The notes: a model not told the origin generated them from the letters alone. 9,342 bases of DNA from Ruminococcus sp. (GCA_017622635.1 JAGAQS010000204.1:1-9342); one strand, 5' to 3'; shown: positions 1-5,027, counted from the first letter of the stretch. Made by a program: numbers and translations.

Positions 1-1
1 A

Positions 2-469
2 TACATTGCGGTAAGATTCAGAAAAATCGGTGGCTGGTCGGCAGGTGTATGCTCAGTGCTTGCACTTCTCCACGACCTTATAGTTGCCCTTGCCGTTTCA
101 ATACTGTTCGGCTTTGAGTTCAACTCAAATACCGTTGCGGTAATTCTCACGATTCTCGGTTACTCTATCAACAACACTATCGTTATTTACGACAGAATCC
201 GTGAAAACAAAAAGCTTATGCCGAAAGCTTCACTCAACGAACTTATCAATGCAGGCTGTTCACAGTCTCTTACACGTTCAGTCAGAACGTCAATAACAAC
301 TATAACAACTATGCTCGTTGTAACAATAGTTGTGGCAATAAGCGGTTACAACTCACTTCTTACATTCTCAGTACCGCTTATGTTCGGTCTTATCTCAGGT
401 ACTTACTCATCACTCTTTGTTGCTCCTGTAACATGGTCATGGTGGAAGTCACGCAAGAAAAGTGAATAA
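2..469 (+). CDS. secF: Protein translocase subunit SecF, C-terminal part (5' truncated by window edge)
   Basis: The reading frame is open from base 2 to the TAA at 467-469 and gives 155 visible residues, so the start lies left of the window. SecF works with SecD in the membrane and uses the proton-motive force to help the Sec channel release exported proteins. The visible part carries the SecF hallmark GYSINNTIVIYDRIREN in the middle, preceded by a hydrophobic segment with LALLHDLIVAL. It is followed by SLTRSVRTSITT and two further membrane segments (MLVVTIVVAISG and VPLMFGLISGTYSSLFVAP). The short charged tail WWKSRKKSE ends the protein. SecF is usually about 300 residues, so roughly half is missing. 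A GTG at 56 is internal and is not the start. secD would be expected just upstream, or fused to secF. A terminator follows immediately, so this is the last gene of its transcript. Confidence 0.93.
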   Translation, partial: YIAVRFRKIGGWSAGVCSVLALLHDLIVALAVSILFGFEFNSNTVAVILTILGYSINNTIVIYDRIRENKKLMPKASLNELINAGCSQSLTRSVRTSITTITTMLVVTIVVAISGYNSLLTFSVPLMFGLISGTYSSLFVAPVTWSWWKSRKKSE

Positions 470-471
470 TC

Positions 472-501
472 AAAAAAGACTGCCTCAGGGCAGTCTTTTT
501 T
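472..501 (+). terminator. Intrinsic terminator after secF
   Basis: A 7-bp GC-rich stem (GACTGCC at 478-484 pairs with GGCAGTC at 489-495, loop TCAG) is followed by six T residues. The A-run at 472-477 extends the stem and would also allow termination from the opposite strand. It begins three bases after the secF stop codon and insulates the toxin-antitoxin locus from secF transcription. Confidence 0.93.
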
Positions 502-527
502 GATTCACACCCGACTAAATAATTTTC

Positions 528-556
528 TTGACAGTAAATAGATTTTACGATATAAT
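528..556 (+). promoter_or_regulatory. Consensus sigma-A promoter for toxin mRNA (RNA I)
   Basis: A perfect -35 TTGACA at 528-533 and a perfect -10 TATAAT at 551-556 are separated by exactly 17 bases. The predicted transcription start is G563, 34 bases before the toxin ATG. Such a strong promoter for a 31-codon gene is typical of type I toxin mRNAs, which are held in check after transcription. Confidence 0.92.
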
Positions 557-567
557 AAATGTGTCGG

Positions 568-590
568 CTTCTTCCGCAAGGAAGGAGGTG
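568..590 (+). promoter_or_regulatory. Toxin Shine-Dalgarno site inside a GCAA-tetraloop hairpin
   Basis: The bases 568-575 (CTTCTTCC) pair with 580-587 (GGAAGGAG) in an 8-bp stem with one G-U pair. The stem is capped by the GNRA tetraloop GCAA at 576-579. The right arm contains most of the Shine-Dalgarno sequence AAGGAGGTG (582-590), which sits 6 bases before the ATG at 597. The hairpin would mask the ribosome binding site in the free mRNA. A 5' stem-loop with the same role is known in the Fst mRNA of pAD1. The fold is drawn by eye and no energy was calculated. Confidence 0.72.
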
Positions 591-593
591 GAA

Positions 594-617
594 CACATGG
601 AATACATACTTACATTC
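594..617 (+). repeat. Direct repeat DRa, covering the toxin start codon
   Basis: CACATG at 594-599, which includes the toxin ATG, and the 14-mer ACATACTTACATTC at 604-617 recur in the same order and orientation at 796-801 and 803-816. The spacer is 4 bases here and 1 base in the second copy. Because the downstream copy is transcribed from the other strand, the two RNAs become complementary across the toxin start codon. Confidence 0.88.
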
Positions 618-692
618 ATCGTTTCTATTATGGCAAAGATAGTTGGTCACTATCTTTGCAAGTGGTTAGATAGAAAGAAGTCCGACAAATAA
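597..692 (+). CDS. Fst-like type I toxin, 31-residue membrane peptide
   Basis: This small ORF has a near-perfect ribosome binding site (AAGGAGGTG at 582-590, 6 bases before ATG) and a perfect promoter upstream. The peptide begins MEYILTFIVSIMAKIVG and continues HYLCKWLDRKKSDK. A hydrophobic helix at about residues 4-21 is followed by a strongly charged tail. The WLDR-plus-lysine ending resembles the end of Fst/PepA1-type toxins, where a hydrophobic helix leads into W-L-x-x-R and a charged tail. The central A-x-I-V-G also resembles their A-P-x-x-x-G, but the usual proline is replaced by lysine (residue 14). Such peptides insert in the membrane and stop growth when overproduced. The opposite-strand RNA, direct repeats and convergent terminators support the toxin reading. 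It could instead be a harmless small membrane protein or a holin-like peptide. Toxicity is inferred and not seen. Confidence 0.82.
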   Translation: MEYILTFIVSIMAKIVGHYLCKWLDRKKSDK

Positions 693-698
693 CCCAAA

Positions 699-739
699 GG
701 TGTGCAGCGGAGCTGGCACTCTGCTGCACGCCGTTTTTT
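699..739 (+). terminator. Terminator of toxin mRNA, with pairing loop
   Basis: A stem of 14 bp (699-712 with 719-732, including two G-U pairs) with a 6-base loop CTGGCA (713-718) is followed closely by six T residues at 734-739. It lies 6 bases after the toxin stop codon. The loop begins CUGG, which fits the YUNR U-turn motif used to speed loop-loop pairing in antisense systems. The stem top and loop, GAGCTGGCACTC (710-721), are repeated at 762-773. Confidence 0.92.
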
Positions 740-743
740 ATAT

Positions 744-783
744 AAAAAAGAATCTCCCGCAGAGCTGGCACTCATACGGGAGA
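744..783 (-). terminator. Terminator of antisense RNA, with complementary loop
   Basis: On the minus strand, the stem formed by 777-783 with 753-759 (7 bp) carries an inner GAG/CTC helix (771-773 with 762-764) and a 6-base loop at 765-770. Downstream on that strand is a T-tract (complement of AAAAAA at 744-749). The loop read in the RNA is UGCCAG, fully complementary to the toxin mRNA terminator loop CUGGCA. The tract between the two terminators, 734-749, is itself a palindrome of T6-ATAT-A6, so the transcripts meet without overlapping. Confidence 0.88.
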
Positions 784-795
784 CTTTTGTGTGTC

Positions 796-820
796 CACAT
801 GAACATACTTACATTCGTGG
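796..820 (-). repeat. Direct repeat DRb, at the 5' end of the antisense RNA
   Basis: This is the second copy of DRa (CACATG at 796-801, then the identical 14-mer at 803-816). Read on the minus strand it lies at the 5' end of the predicted antisense RNA. CCAC at 796-799 can pair with GTGG at 817-820, and GAA at 801-803 with TTC at 814-816. The core of the repeat, 804-813, is then displayed in a loop ready to pair with the toxin mRNA. Confidence 0.85.
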
Positions 821-828
821 TCGTATAT

Positions 829-858
829 ATTATACACCATTCATGCGAAATATGTCAA
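829..858 (-). promoter_or_regulatory. Consensus promoter for the antisense RNA
   Basis: On the minus strand a perfect TTGACA (complement of 853-858) and a perfect TATAAT (complement of 829-834) are 18 bases apart. The predicted start is position 822, a G. Nothing else on this strand could use it, because transcription runs straight into the terminator at 783-744. Confidence 0.9.
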
Positions 859-972
859 GAGCAAAGCATTAATTTTTTTAAATTGTTTTTATCAACTTCC
901 CATATAAAAAATACTTGTAAAACAAGCAAAAATATGTTATAATAAAGTATATAAAATTATTGGAGGTACATT
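859..972 (+). promoter_or_regulatory. AT-rich spacer with extended -10 promoter for the corA leader
   Basis: The -10 TATAAT at 938-943 is preceded by TGT, giving an extended -10 (TGnTATAAT). A -35-like TTGTAA lies at 915-920, with a 17-base spacing. The start would be near 950. The -35 element lies inside a small inverted repeat, CTTGT-AAA-ACAAG (914-926), which could be an operator but may be chance. GGAGG at 962-966 is the ribosome binding site of the leader ORF at 973. The rest, 859-912, shows only AT-rich sequence. Confidence 0.78.
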
Positions 973-1029
973 ATGAACTCTGACCCTTACGGGAATTTAA
1001 AACACATTCCATACTTGGACAGAAGTTAA
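973..1029 (+). CDS. Predicted 18-residue leader peptide upstream of corA
   Basis: An ATG at 973 with an excellent ribosome binding site (GGAGG at 962-966, 6 bases before it) opens an 18-codon ORF, MNSDPYGNLKHIPYLDRS, ending in TAA at 1027. It has no membrane segment and is too short for an independent domain. It lies in the leader of the CorA-type channel gene, just before a hairpin that can enclose an AAAGGAG sequence. This is the usual layout of a translated regulatory leader, as in the Mg2+-responsive mgtL and corL leaders of enterobacteria. I do not recognise the peptide, and I infer a regulatory role from position only. It could also be the remnant of a degraded gene. Confidence 0.55.
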   Translation: MNSDPYGNLKHIPYLDRS

Positions 1030-1037
1030 TGCTCTCC

Positions 1038-1074
1038 ATGCTCCTGCCTGAGTAAATCACGGCGAAAGGAGCAT
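1038..1074 (+). promoter_or_regulatory. Leader hairpin that can mask AAAGGAG upstream of corA
   Basis: ATGCTCCT (1038-1045) is perfectly complementary to AGGAGCAT (1067-1074), with an inner GCC/GGC (1046-1048 with 1061-1063). A second copy of the left arm, AATGCTCT at 1028-1035 directly after the leader ORF stop, can pair instead with GGAGCATT (1068-1075) through one G-U pair. GCCTGA at 1046-1051 can also pair with TCAGGC at 1086-1091. Mutually exclusive folds next to a short ORF suggest translation-dependent switching. No folding energies were computed. Confidence 0.55.
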
Positions 1075-1103
1075 TGTCTGAACTTTCAGGCAAAAAAATT
1101 AAT

Positions 1104-2030
1104 ATGATAAACTTCTACACTTCAGAAAACGGCACACTTACTCAGTGTAACGGACTTTCTGACGGTTGCTGGGTTTCCGTTGTAAATCCGACACCGCAGG
1201 AAGTAAACGAACTTATTGAGGTTTACGGACTCGACAGCGGTTTCGTAAAATCATCAATCGACGAAGAAGAATCTTCACGTATAGAACGTGAGGACTCGCA
1301 GACCCTCGTTATTATCGACACACCTGTTTCGTCTGTCGATAATGAGGAAACACGGCTTTTCTATACACAGCCACTCGGTATCATAATAACCGAAACCAAT
1401 GTTTTCACTATCTCCATTCAGGAAACACAGATAATAAAAGACGCTGTAAACGGCAGTATTAAAAACCTGCGTCCCTGTTTCAAGACACGTTTTGTATTGC
1501 AGTTGCTTCTCAGAATAACTGCACTGTTTCTTATTTACCTCAAACAGATAGACAAAATTTCGTCTGCCGCAGAACAGGAATTACATGACGCTATGAAAAA
1601 CGAGCTTCTTATGCAGTTGCTCGCACTTGAAAAGTCACTTGTATACTTTTCAACGTCACTTAAAGCCAACGAAGCAACCATTGAAAAAATTTTCCGTGGC
1701 AGAGTTATAAAACTTTACGACGAAGACCAGGATTTGTTGGAAGATGTTCTCATTGAAATGAAACAGGCTATTGAAATGGCGAGTATATACACGGGTATTC
1801 TTTCAAGTATGATGGACGGCTTTTCTTCAATTATCTCAAACAATCAGAATATAGTAATGTGGAGACTCACTATTATGACGGTGATTCTCCAGATTCCAAA
1901 CATAATATTTGCGTTTTACGGAATAAACACCGTTGACCTGCCAATTCCGTATACATGGTTTCCGCTTGCTTTAATGACGGTACTAACCGGAATAACAGCT
2001 CTTGTACTTATAAAATGGAAAAACAAATAA
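1104..2030 (+). CDS. CorA/ZntB-family divalent cation channel with GIN signature
   Basis: This 308-residue membrane protein has the family layout: a long soluble cytoplasmic domain, a long helix, and two C-terminal membrane segments (about residues 252-271 and 285-304). The loop signature is FYGIN (GIN at 273-275), where CorA Mg2+ channels have GMN. GIN is the form described for ZntB. Residues around EEESSRIEREDSQTLVIID (about 54-72) are typical of CorA N-domains. The protein ends KWKNK, the usual basic tail. It should work as a pentamer in the cytoplasmic membrane, moving Mg2+, Co2+ or Zn2+; the ion cannot be told from the sequence. I chose ATG 1104 because MINFYTSENG matches how clostridial relatives begin, though it has no good ribosome binding site. 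TTG 1074 is in frame (318 residues), but AAAGGAG is only 2 bases before it. The leader suggests regulation of translation. Confidence 0.88.
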   Translation: MINFYTSENGTLTQCNGLSDGCWVSVVNPTPQEVNELIEVYGLDSGFVKSSIDEEESSRIEREDSQTLVIIDTPVSSVDNEETRLFYTQPLGIIITETNVFTISIQETQIIKDAVNGSIKNLRPCFKTRFVLQLLLRITALFLIYLKQIDKISSAAEQELHDAMKNELLMQLLALEKSLVYFSTSLKANEATIEKIFRGRVIKLYDEDQDLLEDVLIEMKQAIEMASIYTGILSSMMDGFSSIISNNQNIVMWRLTIMTVILQIPNIIFAFYGINTVDLPIPYTWFPLALMTVLTGITALVLIKWKNK

Positions 2031-2031
2031 T

Positions 2032-2061
2032 AAAAAAAACTCCTGATATCAGGAGTTTTTT
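2032..2061. terminator. Bidirectional terminator between corA and pssA
   Basis: An 18-base perfect palindrome (2039-2056, stem ACTCCTG/CAGGAGT, loop ATAT) is flanked by an A-run at 2032-2039 and a T-run at 2056-2061. It begins 2 bases after the corA stop and lies 6 bases beyond the pssA stop. It can therefore end transcription of both convergent genes. Confidence 0.93.
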
Positions 2062-2066
2062 ATGTA

Positions 2067-2708
2067 TTATCTTATCTTTGTCTTGTAAATCAGCCACACA
2101 AGTTCAAGAAATCCCACGCCTATAAAAGTCATCATTGTTTTCATGCTCGGTTTTTTCACCTTGAAACGTGTAATAAACGCAATCGCTATTATAAACAATG
2201 CACAGCCGTACACCGTGGGAAACCATTCACTTCCGATATCTTTGTGAAAGCTGTATATAAACGGAAGTATAAGTGCAACGCTTGTCACAGGCAGACCCTC
2301 GTATACTTTCCGCACATCGTCCGTCTGTTTCTGTCTTTCTTCCTCCGCCACGTTAAAATACGCAAGCCTTATCACCGCACACAGCGGAAATATTACAAGT
2401 ACAGGAATGTCGCACCAGCTTTTCATGCCGACAGAGTAACCGATAATTGACGGCAGAACACCGAAACAAATCACGTCACAGAGTGAATCTATCTGTATAC
2501 CGAACTGTTTTTCACTTTCGGTACGATTTTTTTTAGTGCGTGCAACTTTTCCGTCGAACATATCGCAGAAACCCGAAACCATAAGGCATATTATGGCATA
2601 TTCGGGGTGAACGCTTCCGCCTATTCCCATAGCAAACAACATACCCAGAACAGACGAAACAAGACTCATATATGTAAGAACAACCGTATAGTTATAGTAA
2701 CCAATCAT
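2067..2708 (-). CDS. pssA: CDP-diacylglycerol--serine O-phosphatidyltransferase (phosphatidylserine synthase)
   Basis: This 213-residue integral membrane enzyme joins CDP-diacylglycerol and L-serine to give phosphatidylserine and CMP. The CDP-alcohol phosphatidyltransferase signature is complete: D49-x2-D52-G53-x2-A56-R57, then G70-x3-D74-x3-D78. The four aspartates bind the two metal ions and the substrate. Between R57 and G70 there are 12 residues (TKKNRTESEKQF) instead of the canonical 8, so the cytoplasmic loop carries a small charged insertion. About six hydrophobic segments fit the family, as does EGLPVTSVALILP (137-149). The ATG at 2706-2708 has GAGGA 6 bases upstream (complement of 2715-2719). 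The partner enzyme psd lies about 2.4 kb upstream, beyond ppk. The two would normally be neighbours. pssA has its own promoter. Confidence 0.93.
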   Translation of the reverse strand: MIGYYNYTVVLTYMSLVSSVLGMLFAMGIGGSVHPEYAIICLMVSGFCDMFDGKVARTKKNRTESEKQFGIQIDSLCDVICFGVLPSIIGYSVGMKSWCDIPVLVIFPLCAVIRLAYFNVAEEERQKQTDDVRKVYEGLPVTSVALILPFIYSFHKDIGSEWFPTVYGCALFIIAIAFITRFKVKKPSMKTMMTFIGVGFLELVWLIYKTKIR

Positions 2709-2740
2709 ATTTAATCCTCAAAAAAACATAAATTCCTGAA

Positions 2741-2764
2741 CGGGAAAATATAAACCATTTCCCG
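2741..2764 (-). promoter_or_regulatory. Hairpin in the pssA 5' leader
   Basis: CGGGAAA (2741-2747) and TTTCCCG (2758-2764) form a 7-bp stem with a 10-base loop, inside the roughly 60-base untranslated leader of pssA. A T-run (complement of 2720-2726) follows some 14 bases later on the minus strand. That is too far for a convincing terminator, so attenuation is possible but weakly supported. It could also be what remains of a terminator after ppk. Confidence 0.4.
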
Positions 2765-2776
2765 ACACTTCTATTT

Positions 2777-2805
2777 ATTATAACACAGAATTTATGATTT
2801 TTCAA
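2777..2805 (-). promoter_or_regulatory. pssA promoter overlapping the ppk stop codon
   Basis: On the minus strand TTGAAA (complement of 2800-2805) and TATAAT (complement of 2777-2782) are 17 bases apart. TGT immediately before the -10 makes it an extended -10. The -35 element covers the ppk TGA stop codon (2802-2804). The predicted start is near 2770. pssA can thus be expressed separately from ppk, though read-through is possible because no clear terminator follows ppk. Confidence 0.85.
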
Positions 2806-4946
2806 GAGTTTTTCGCCTTTTTCCTTTCAGTAACTTTTTTCCGTGTATTTTTCTTTACTGCACCTTTTTCACGGTTTATACGCATCTGTTCCTGCCTGTT
2901 CTGCTTGTCCTCAAGACGACGATAAGCCTCTTTGTAGAAAAATTCCTGCGAATTTACCGTTTCTTCGCCCTCTTTACGCACAACATGAAGATAAGTTCCG
3001 TCACTCATCATAACACGTGCCTTTACATTGTCACTCATAAGCGTTCTGAACATATCCCACAGACGCTTTTTGATTTTTTCGTCCTCAACGGGTATGGCGA
3101 CTTCAACTCTGCGGATTGTATTTCTTGACATATAGTCAGCAGAACCTATATATATTTTCTGTTCTTTCTTTTCATTGCCGAATATGTATATACGGCTGTG
3201 TTCAAGAAAACGTCCAACTATACTGCGTACCGTTATATTCTCCGTGCAACCGTCAACGTTCGGAACAAGACAGCATATCCCCCTGACAACAAGTTCGATT
3301 TTAACACCTGCCTGTGAAGCCTCAACAAGCTTTTTCATAATAGTTTTGTCAGAAAGGGAATTTATCTTTGCACCTATATAACCCTGACCGCCGTTTCTTG
3401 AAATTTCAATCTGTTCGTCCATCATTTCAAGAATTTTGTTTCTCAGACAGAGGGGTGCAACGAGAAGTTTGTTTGTTTCTTCAACAAAAGTACCGTTTTG
3501 CAGACAAGTGAAAACCTTTTCAGCGTCCTCAGCAATTTCCCTGTCAGCCGTAAGAATCATTATGTCAGTATAGAGAGTTGAGGTCTTTTCATTGTAGTTA
3601 CCCGTTCCGACCTGTGTGAGATAATCGAAATTACCGCCTGTGGACTTTCTTGTTATAAGAAGAAGCTTTGAATGTGCCTTATAGTTCTTAGGACCGTATA
3701 TTACTTTTACCCCTGCTTTCTGCAAAACTTTTGACCATTCAATATTATTCGCCTCGTCAAATCTTGCACGCAGTTCAATCATGACAAGAACTTCTTTTCC
3801 GTTTTCGGCAGCGGTGCAGAGAGCGTCAATAACTTTGCTACCCCTTGCAAGACGGTAAAGCGTGATTTTAATTGAAGTTACTTTCGGGTCAACCGCACAT
3901 TCCTGTAAAAGTCTTACAAAAGAAAGGTTCATTGACTCAAAAGGATAACTCAGCATTATATCCTTTGACCTGACCTGTGCGAACACCGAACGGTTGTCGG
4001 CAAGTACAGCAGGCTTTCTTGACGAAAGAGCGGAATAATGAAGTTTTTCGTCGTTTGAAAGTTCCTGAAGTGAAAAAAGATATGAAAGGTCAAGCGGTAT
4101 TCTTGAAGTAAACACACGTACATTCTTTATTTTAATCTTTTTACATATGTAGTCAAGTGCCTCACGGCTGAAATCGTCGGATATTTCAAGTCTTACGGGA
4201 GCAAGCTTTTTTCTCTGTGCAACAAGTTCTTCCATACGTTCACGGAAGTCAGCACCCTTTCCCGATACCATAATATCGGCGTTTCTTGTCACTCTGATAA
4301 CGGCACGGTCAAGAACCTTATAGCCTTTAAACATGAGATGTGCAAAGTGCAGGACGACTTCTTCTTCAAGAATGAATCTTTTACCGCCTGCACCAAGCGG
4401 GATTACTCTTTCACTGTGTTCGTGGCTTATGGGTATAATTCCGATAGAAACACCCTTTTTTGCGTTAAGCTGTACAACAGCATATAATTCCTTGTTTTTG
4501 AGGAACGGAAACGGAAGTGAGTTGTTTACAACAATACCGGAAATAAACGGTTTCAGTTCACGTTTGAAATAGAGTTCAAGGAAAGTCTGTTCTTCTTTTG
4601 TGGCGTTACCGAAATTCACGTGTTCAAAACCGTAAGCGGAAAGTTCGCCCATTGTTTTCCTGTAGGCTTCTTCAACGGACGGCTGTAAACGACGTACCGC
4701 CGTAAAAATCGCATCAAGCTGTTGTGACGGATTCATTCCCGTTTTGCTGTCTTTTTTATTTTTATCATTTTTTTCGTCGTCAGTTATAGAACCGACACGA
4801 ACCATAAAAAACTCATCAAGATTACTCTGATATATAGCGGAAAATGAAAGCCTTTCAAGCAGGGGGTTATTCGGGTCGCAGGCTTCTTCAAGAACACGCT
4901 TATTGAATTTAAGCCAGGAAAGTTCCCTGTTTTCAAAATATTCCAT
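2802..4946 (-). CDS. ppk: Polyphosphate kinase (PPK1)
   Basis: PPK1 reversibly polymerises the gamma-phosphate of ATP into long polyphosphate chains. The 714 residues cover the whole family: an N-terminal domain beginning MEYFENRELSWLKFNKRVL, a middle domain, and two phospholipase-D-like C-terminal domains. The phosphate-accepting histidine is H425 in YGPKNYKAHSKLL, and the second conserved histidine is H583 in FLEHSRIYIFGN. GTGNYNEKTSTLYTD and the SADYMSRN stretch after H583 are also family blocks. A charged insertion (DDEKNDKNKKDSKTG, about residues 56-70) and a lysine/arginine-rich tail after about residue 690 are unusual additions. A TTG at 4958 would add four residues. I chose ATG 4946 because GGAG (complement of 4953-4956) sits exactly 6 bases before it and because relatives begin with YFENRELSWL. 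The gene has its own consensus promoter. Confidence 0.96.
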   Translation of the reverse strand: MEYFENRELSWLKFNKRVLEEACDPNNPLLERLSFSAIYQSNLDEFFMVRVGSITDDEKNDKNKKDSKTGMNPSQQLDAIFTAVRRLQPSVEEAYRKTMGELSAYGFEHVNFGNATKEEQTFLELYFKRELKPFISGIVVNNSLPFPFLKNKELYAVVQLNAKKGVSIGIIPISHEHSERVIPLGAGGKRFILEEEVVLHFAHLMFKGYKVLDRAVIRVTRNADIMVSGKGADFRERMEELVAQRKKLAPVRLEISDDFSREALDYICKKIKIKNVRVFTSRIPLDLSYLFSLQELSNDEKLHYSALSSRKPAVLADNRSVFAQVRSKDIMLSYPFESMNLSFVRLLQECAVDPKVTSIKITLYRLARGSKVIDALCTAAENGKEVLVMIELRARFDEANNIEWSKVLQKAGVKVIYGPKNYKAHSKLLLITRKSTGGNFDYLTQVGTGNYNEKTSTLYTDIMILTADREIAEDAEKVFTCLQNGTFVEETNKLLVAPLCLRNKILEMMDEQIEISRNGGQGYIGAKINSLSDKTIMKKLVEASQAGVKIELVVRGICCLVPNVDGCTENITVRSIVGRFLEHSRIYIFGNEKKEQKIYIGSADYMSRNTIRRVEVAIPVEDEKIKKRLWDMFRTLMSDNVKARVMMSDGTYLHVVRKEGEETVNSQEFFYKEAYRRLEDKQNRQEQMRINREKGAVKKNTRKKVTERKKAKNS

Positions 4947-4998
4947 AAAATGCTCCAATCTGCCTTAACGGCAAAAAAAACTAAATATTATTATTTTT

Positions 4999-5027
4999 AT
5001 TATATAACTTTTAAACTGTTGTGTCAA
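4999..5027 (-). promoter_or_regulatory. Consensus promoter of ppk
   Basis: On the minus strand a perfect TTGACA (complement of 5022-5027) and a perfect TATAAT (complement of 4999-5004) are 17 bases apart. The start would be near 4992, leaving a leader of about 46 bases. The leader contains an eight-T run and a small TGCC/GGCA hairpin (4961-4973) just before the ribosome binding site. The promoter lies downstream of the psd terminator, so ppk is a separate transcription unit. Confidence 0.9.

Larger units (their letters stand above)
744..822 (-). ncRNA. Predicted antisense RNA antitoxin (RNA II-like)
   Basis: A transcript starting at G822 on the minus strand and ending in the T-tract near 744 would be about 79 nt. 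It contains no ORF with a ribosome binding site. Its 5' stem-loop (820 to 796) displays the complement of the repeat that spans the toxin start codon. Its 3' terminator loop complements the loop of the toxin mRNA terminator. By analogy with RNA II of the pAD1 par locus, it would bind the toxin mRNA first through the loops and then through the repeats, blocking translation. Unlike a cis-antisense RNA, it does not overlap the toxin gene on the DNA; pairing depends entirely on the duplicated segments. The ends are predicted from promoter and terminator and have not been measured. Confidence 0.82.

Noticed and set aside
390..650. 86-codon minus-strand ORF opposite the secF end and the toxin gene
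   Set aside because: It is antisense to clear coding sequence and passes through a terminator. The protein is low-complexity with many Cys/His and has no recognisable domain.
700..942. 80-codon plus-strand ORF running through the two terminators and the antisense promoter
   Set aside because: It has no proper ribosome binding site, crosses two strong terminators and covers the antisense RNA. The sequence is explained by RNA structure rather than coding.
950..1103. M-box or another known metal riboswitch upstream of the CorA-type gene
   Set aside because: The leader is short and contains a well-initiated ORF. I could not find the conserved M-box core elements by eye. A covariance-model search would settle it.
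2709..2801. Terminator for ppk in the ppk-pssA gap
   Set aside because: The only hairpin (2741-2764) has its T-run about 14 bases away and lies downstream of the pssA promoter, so it is listed as a leader hairpin instead.
4956..4958. TTG as the start of ppk
   Set aside because: ATG at 4944-4946 has GGAG at the ideal 6-base spacing, and that GGAG overlaps the TTG itself.
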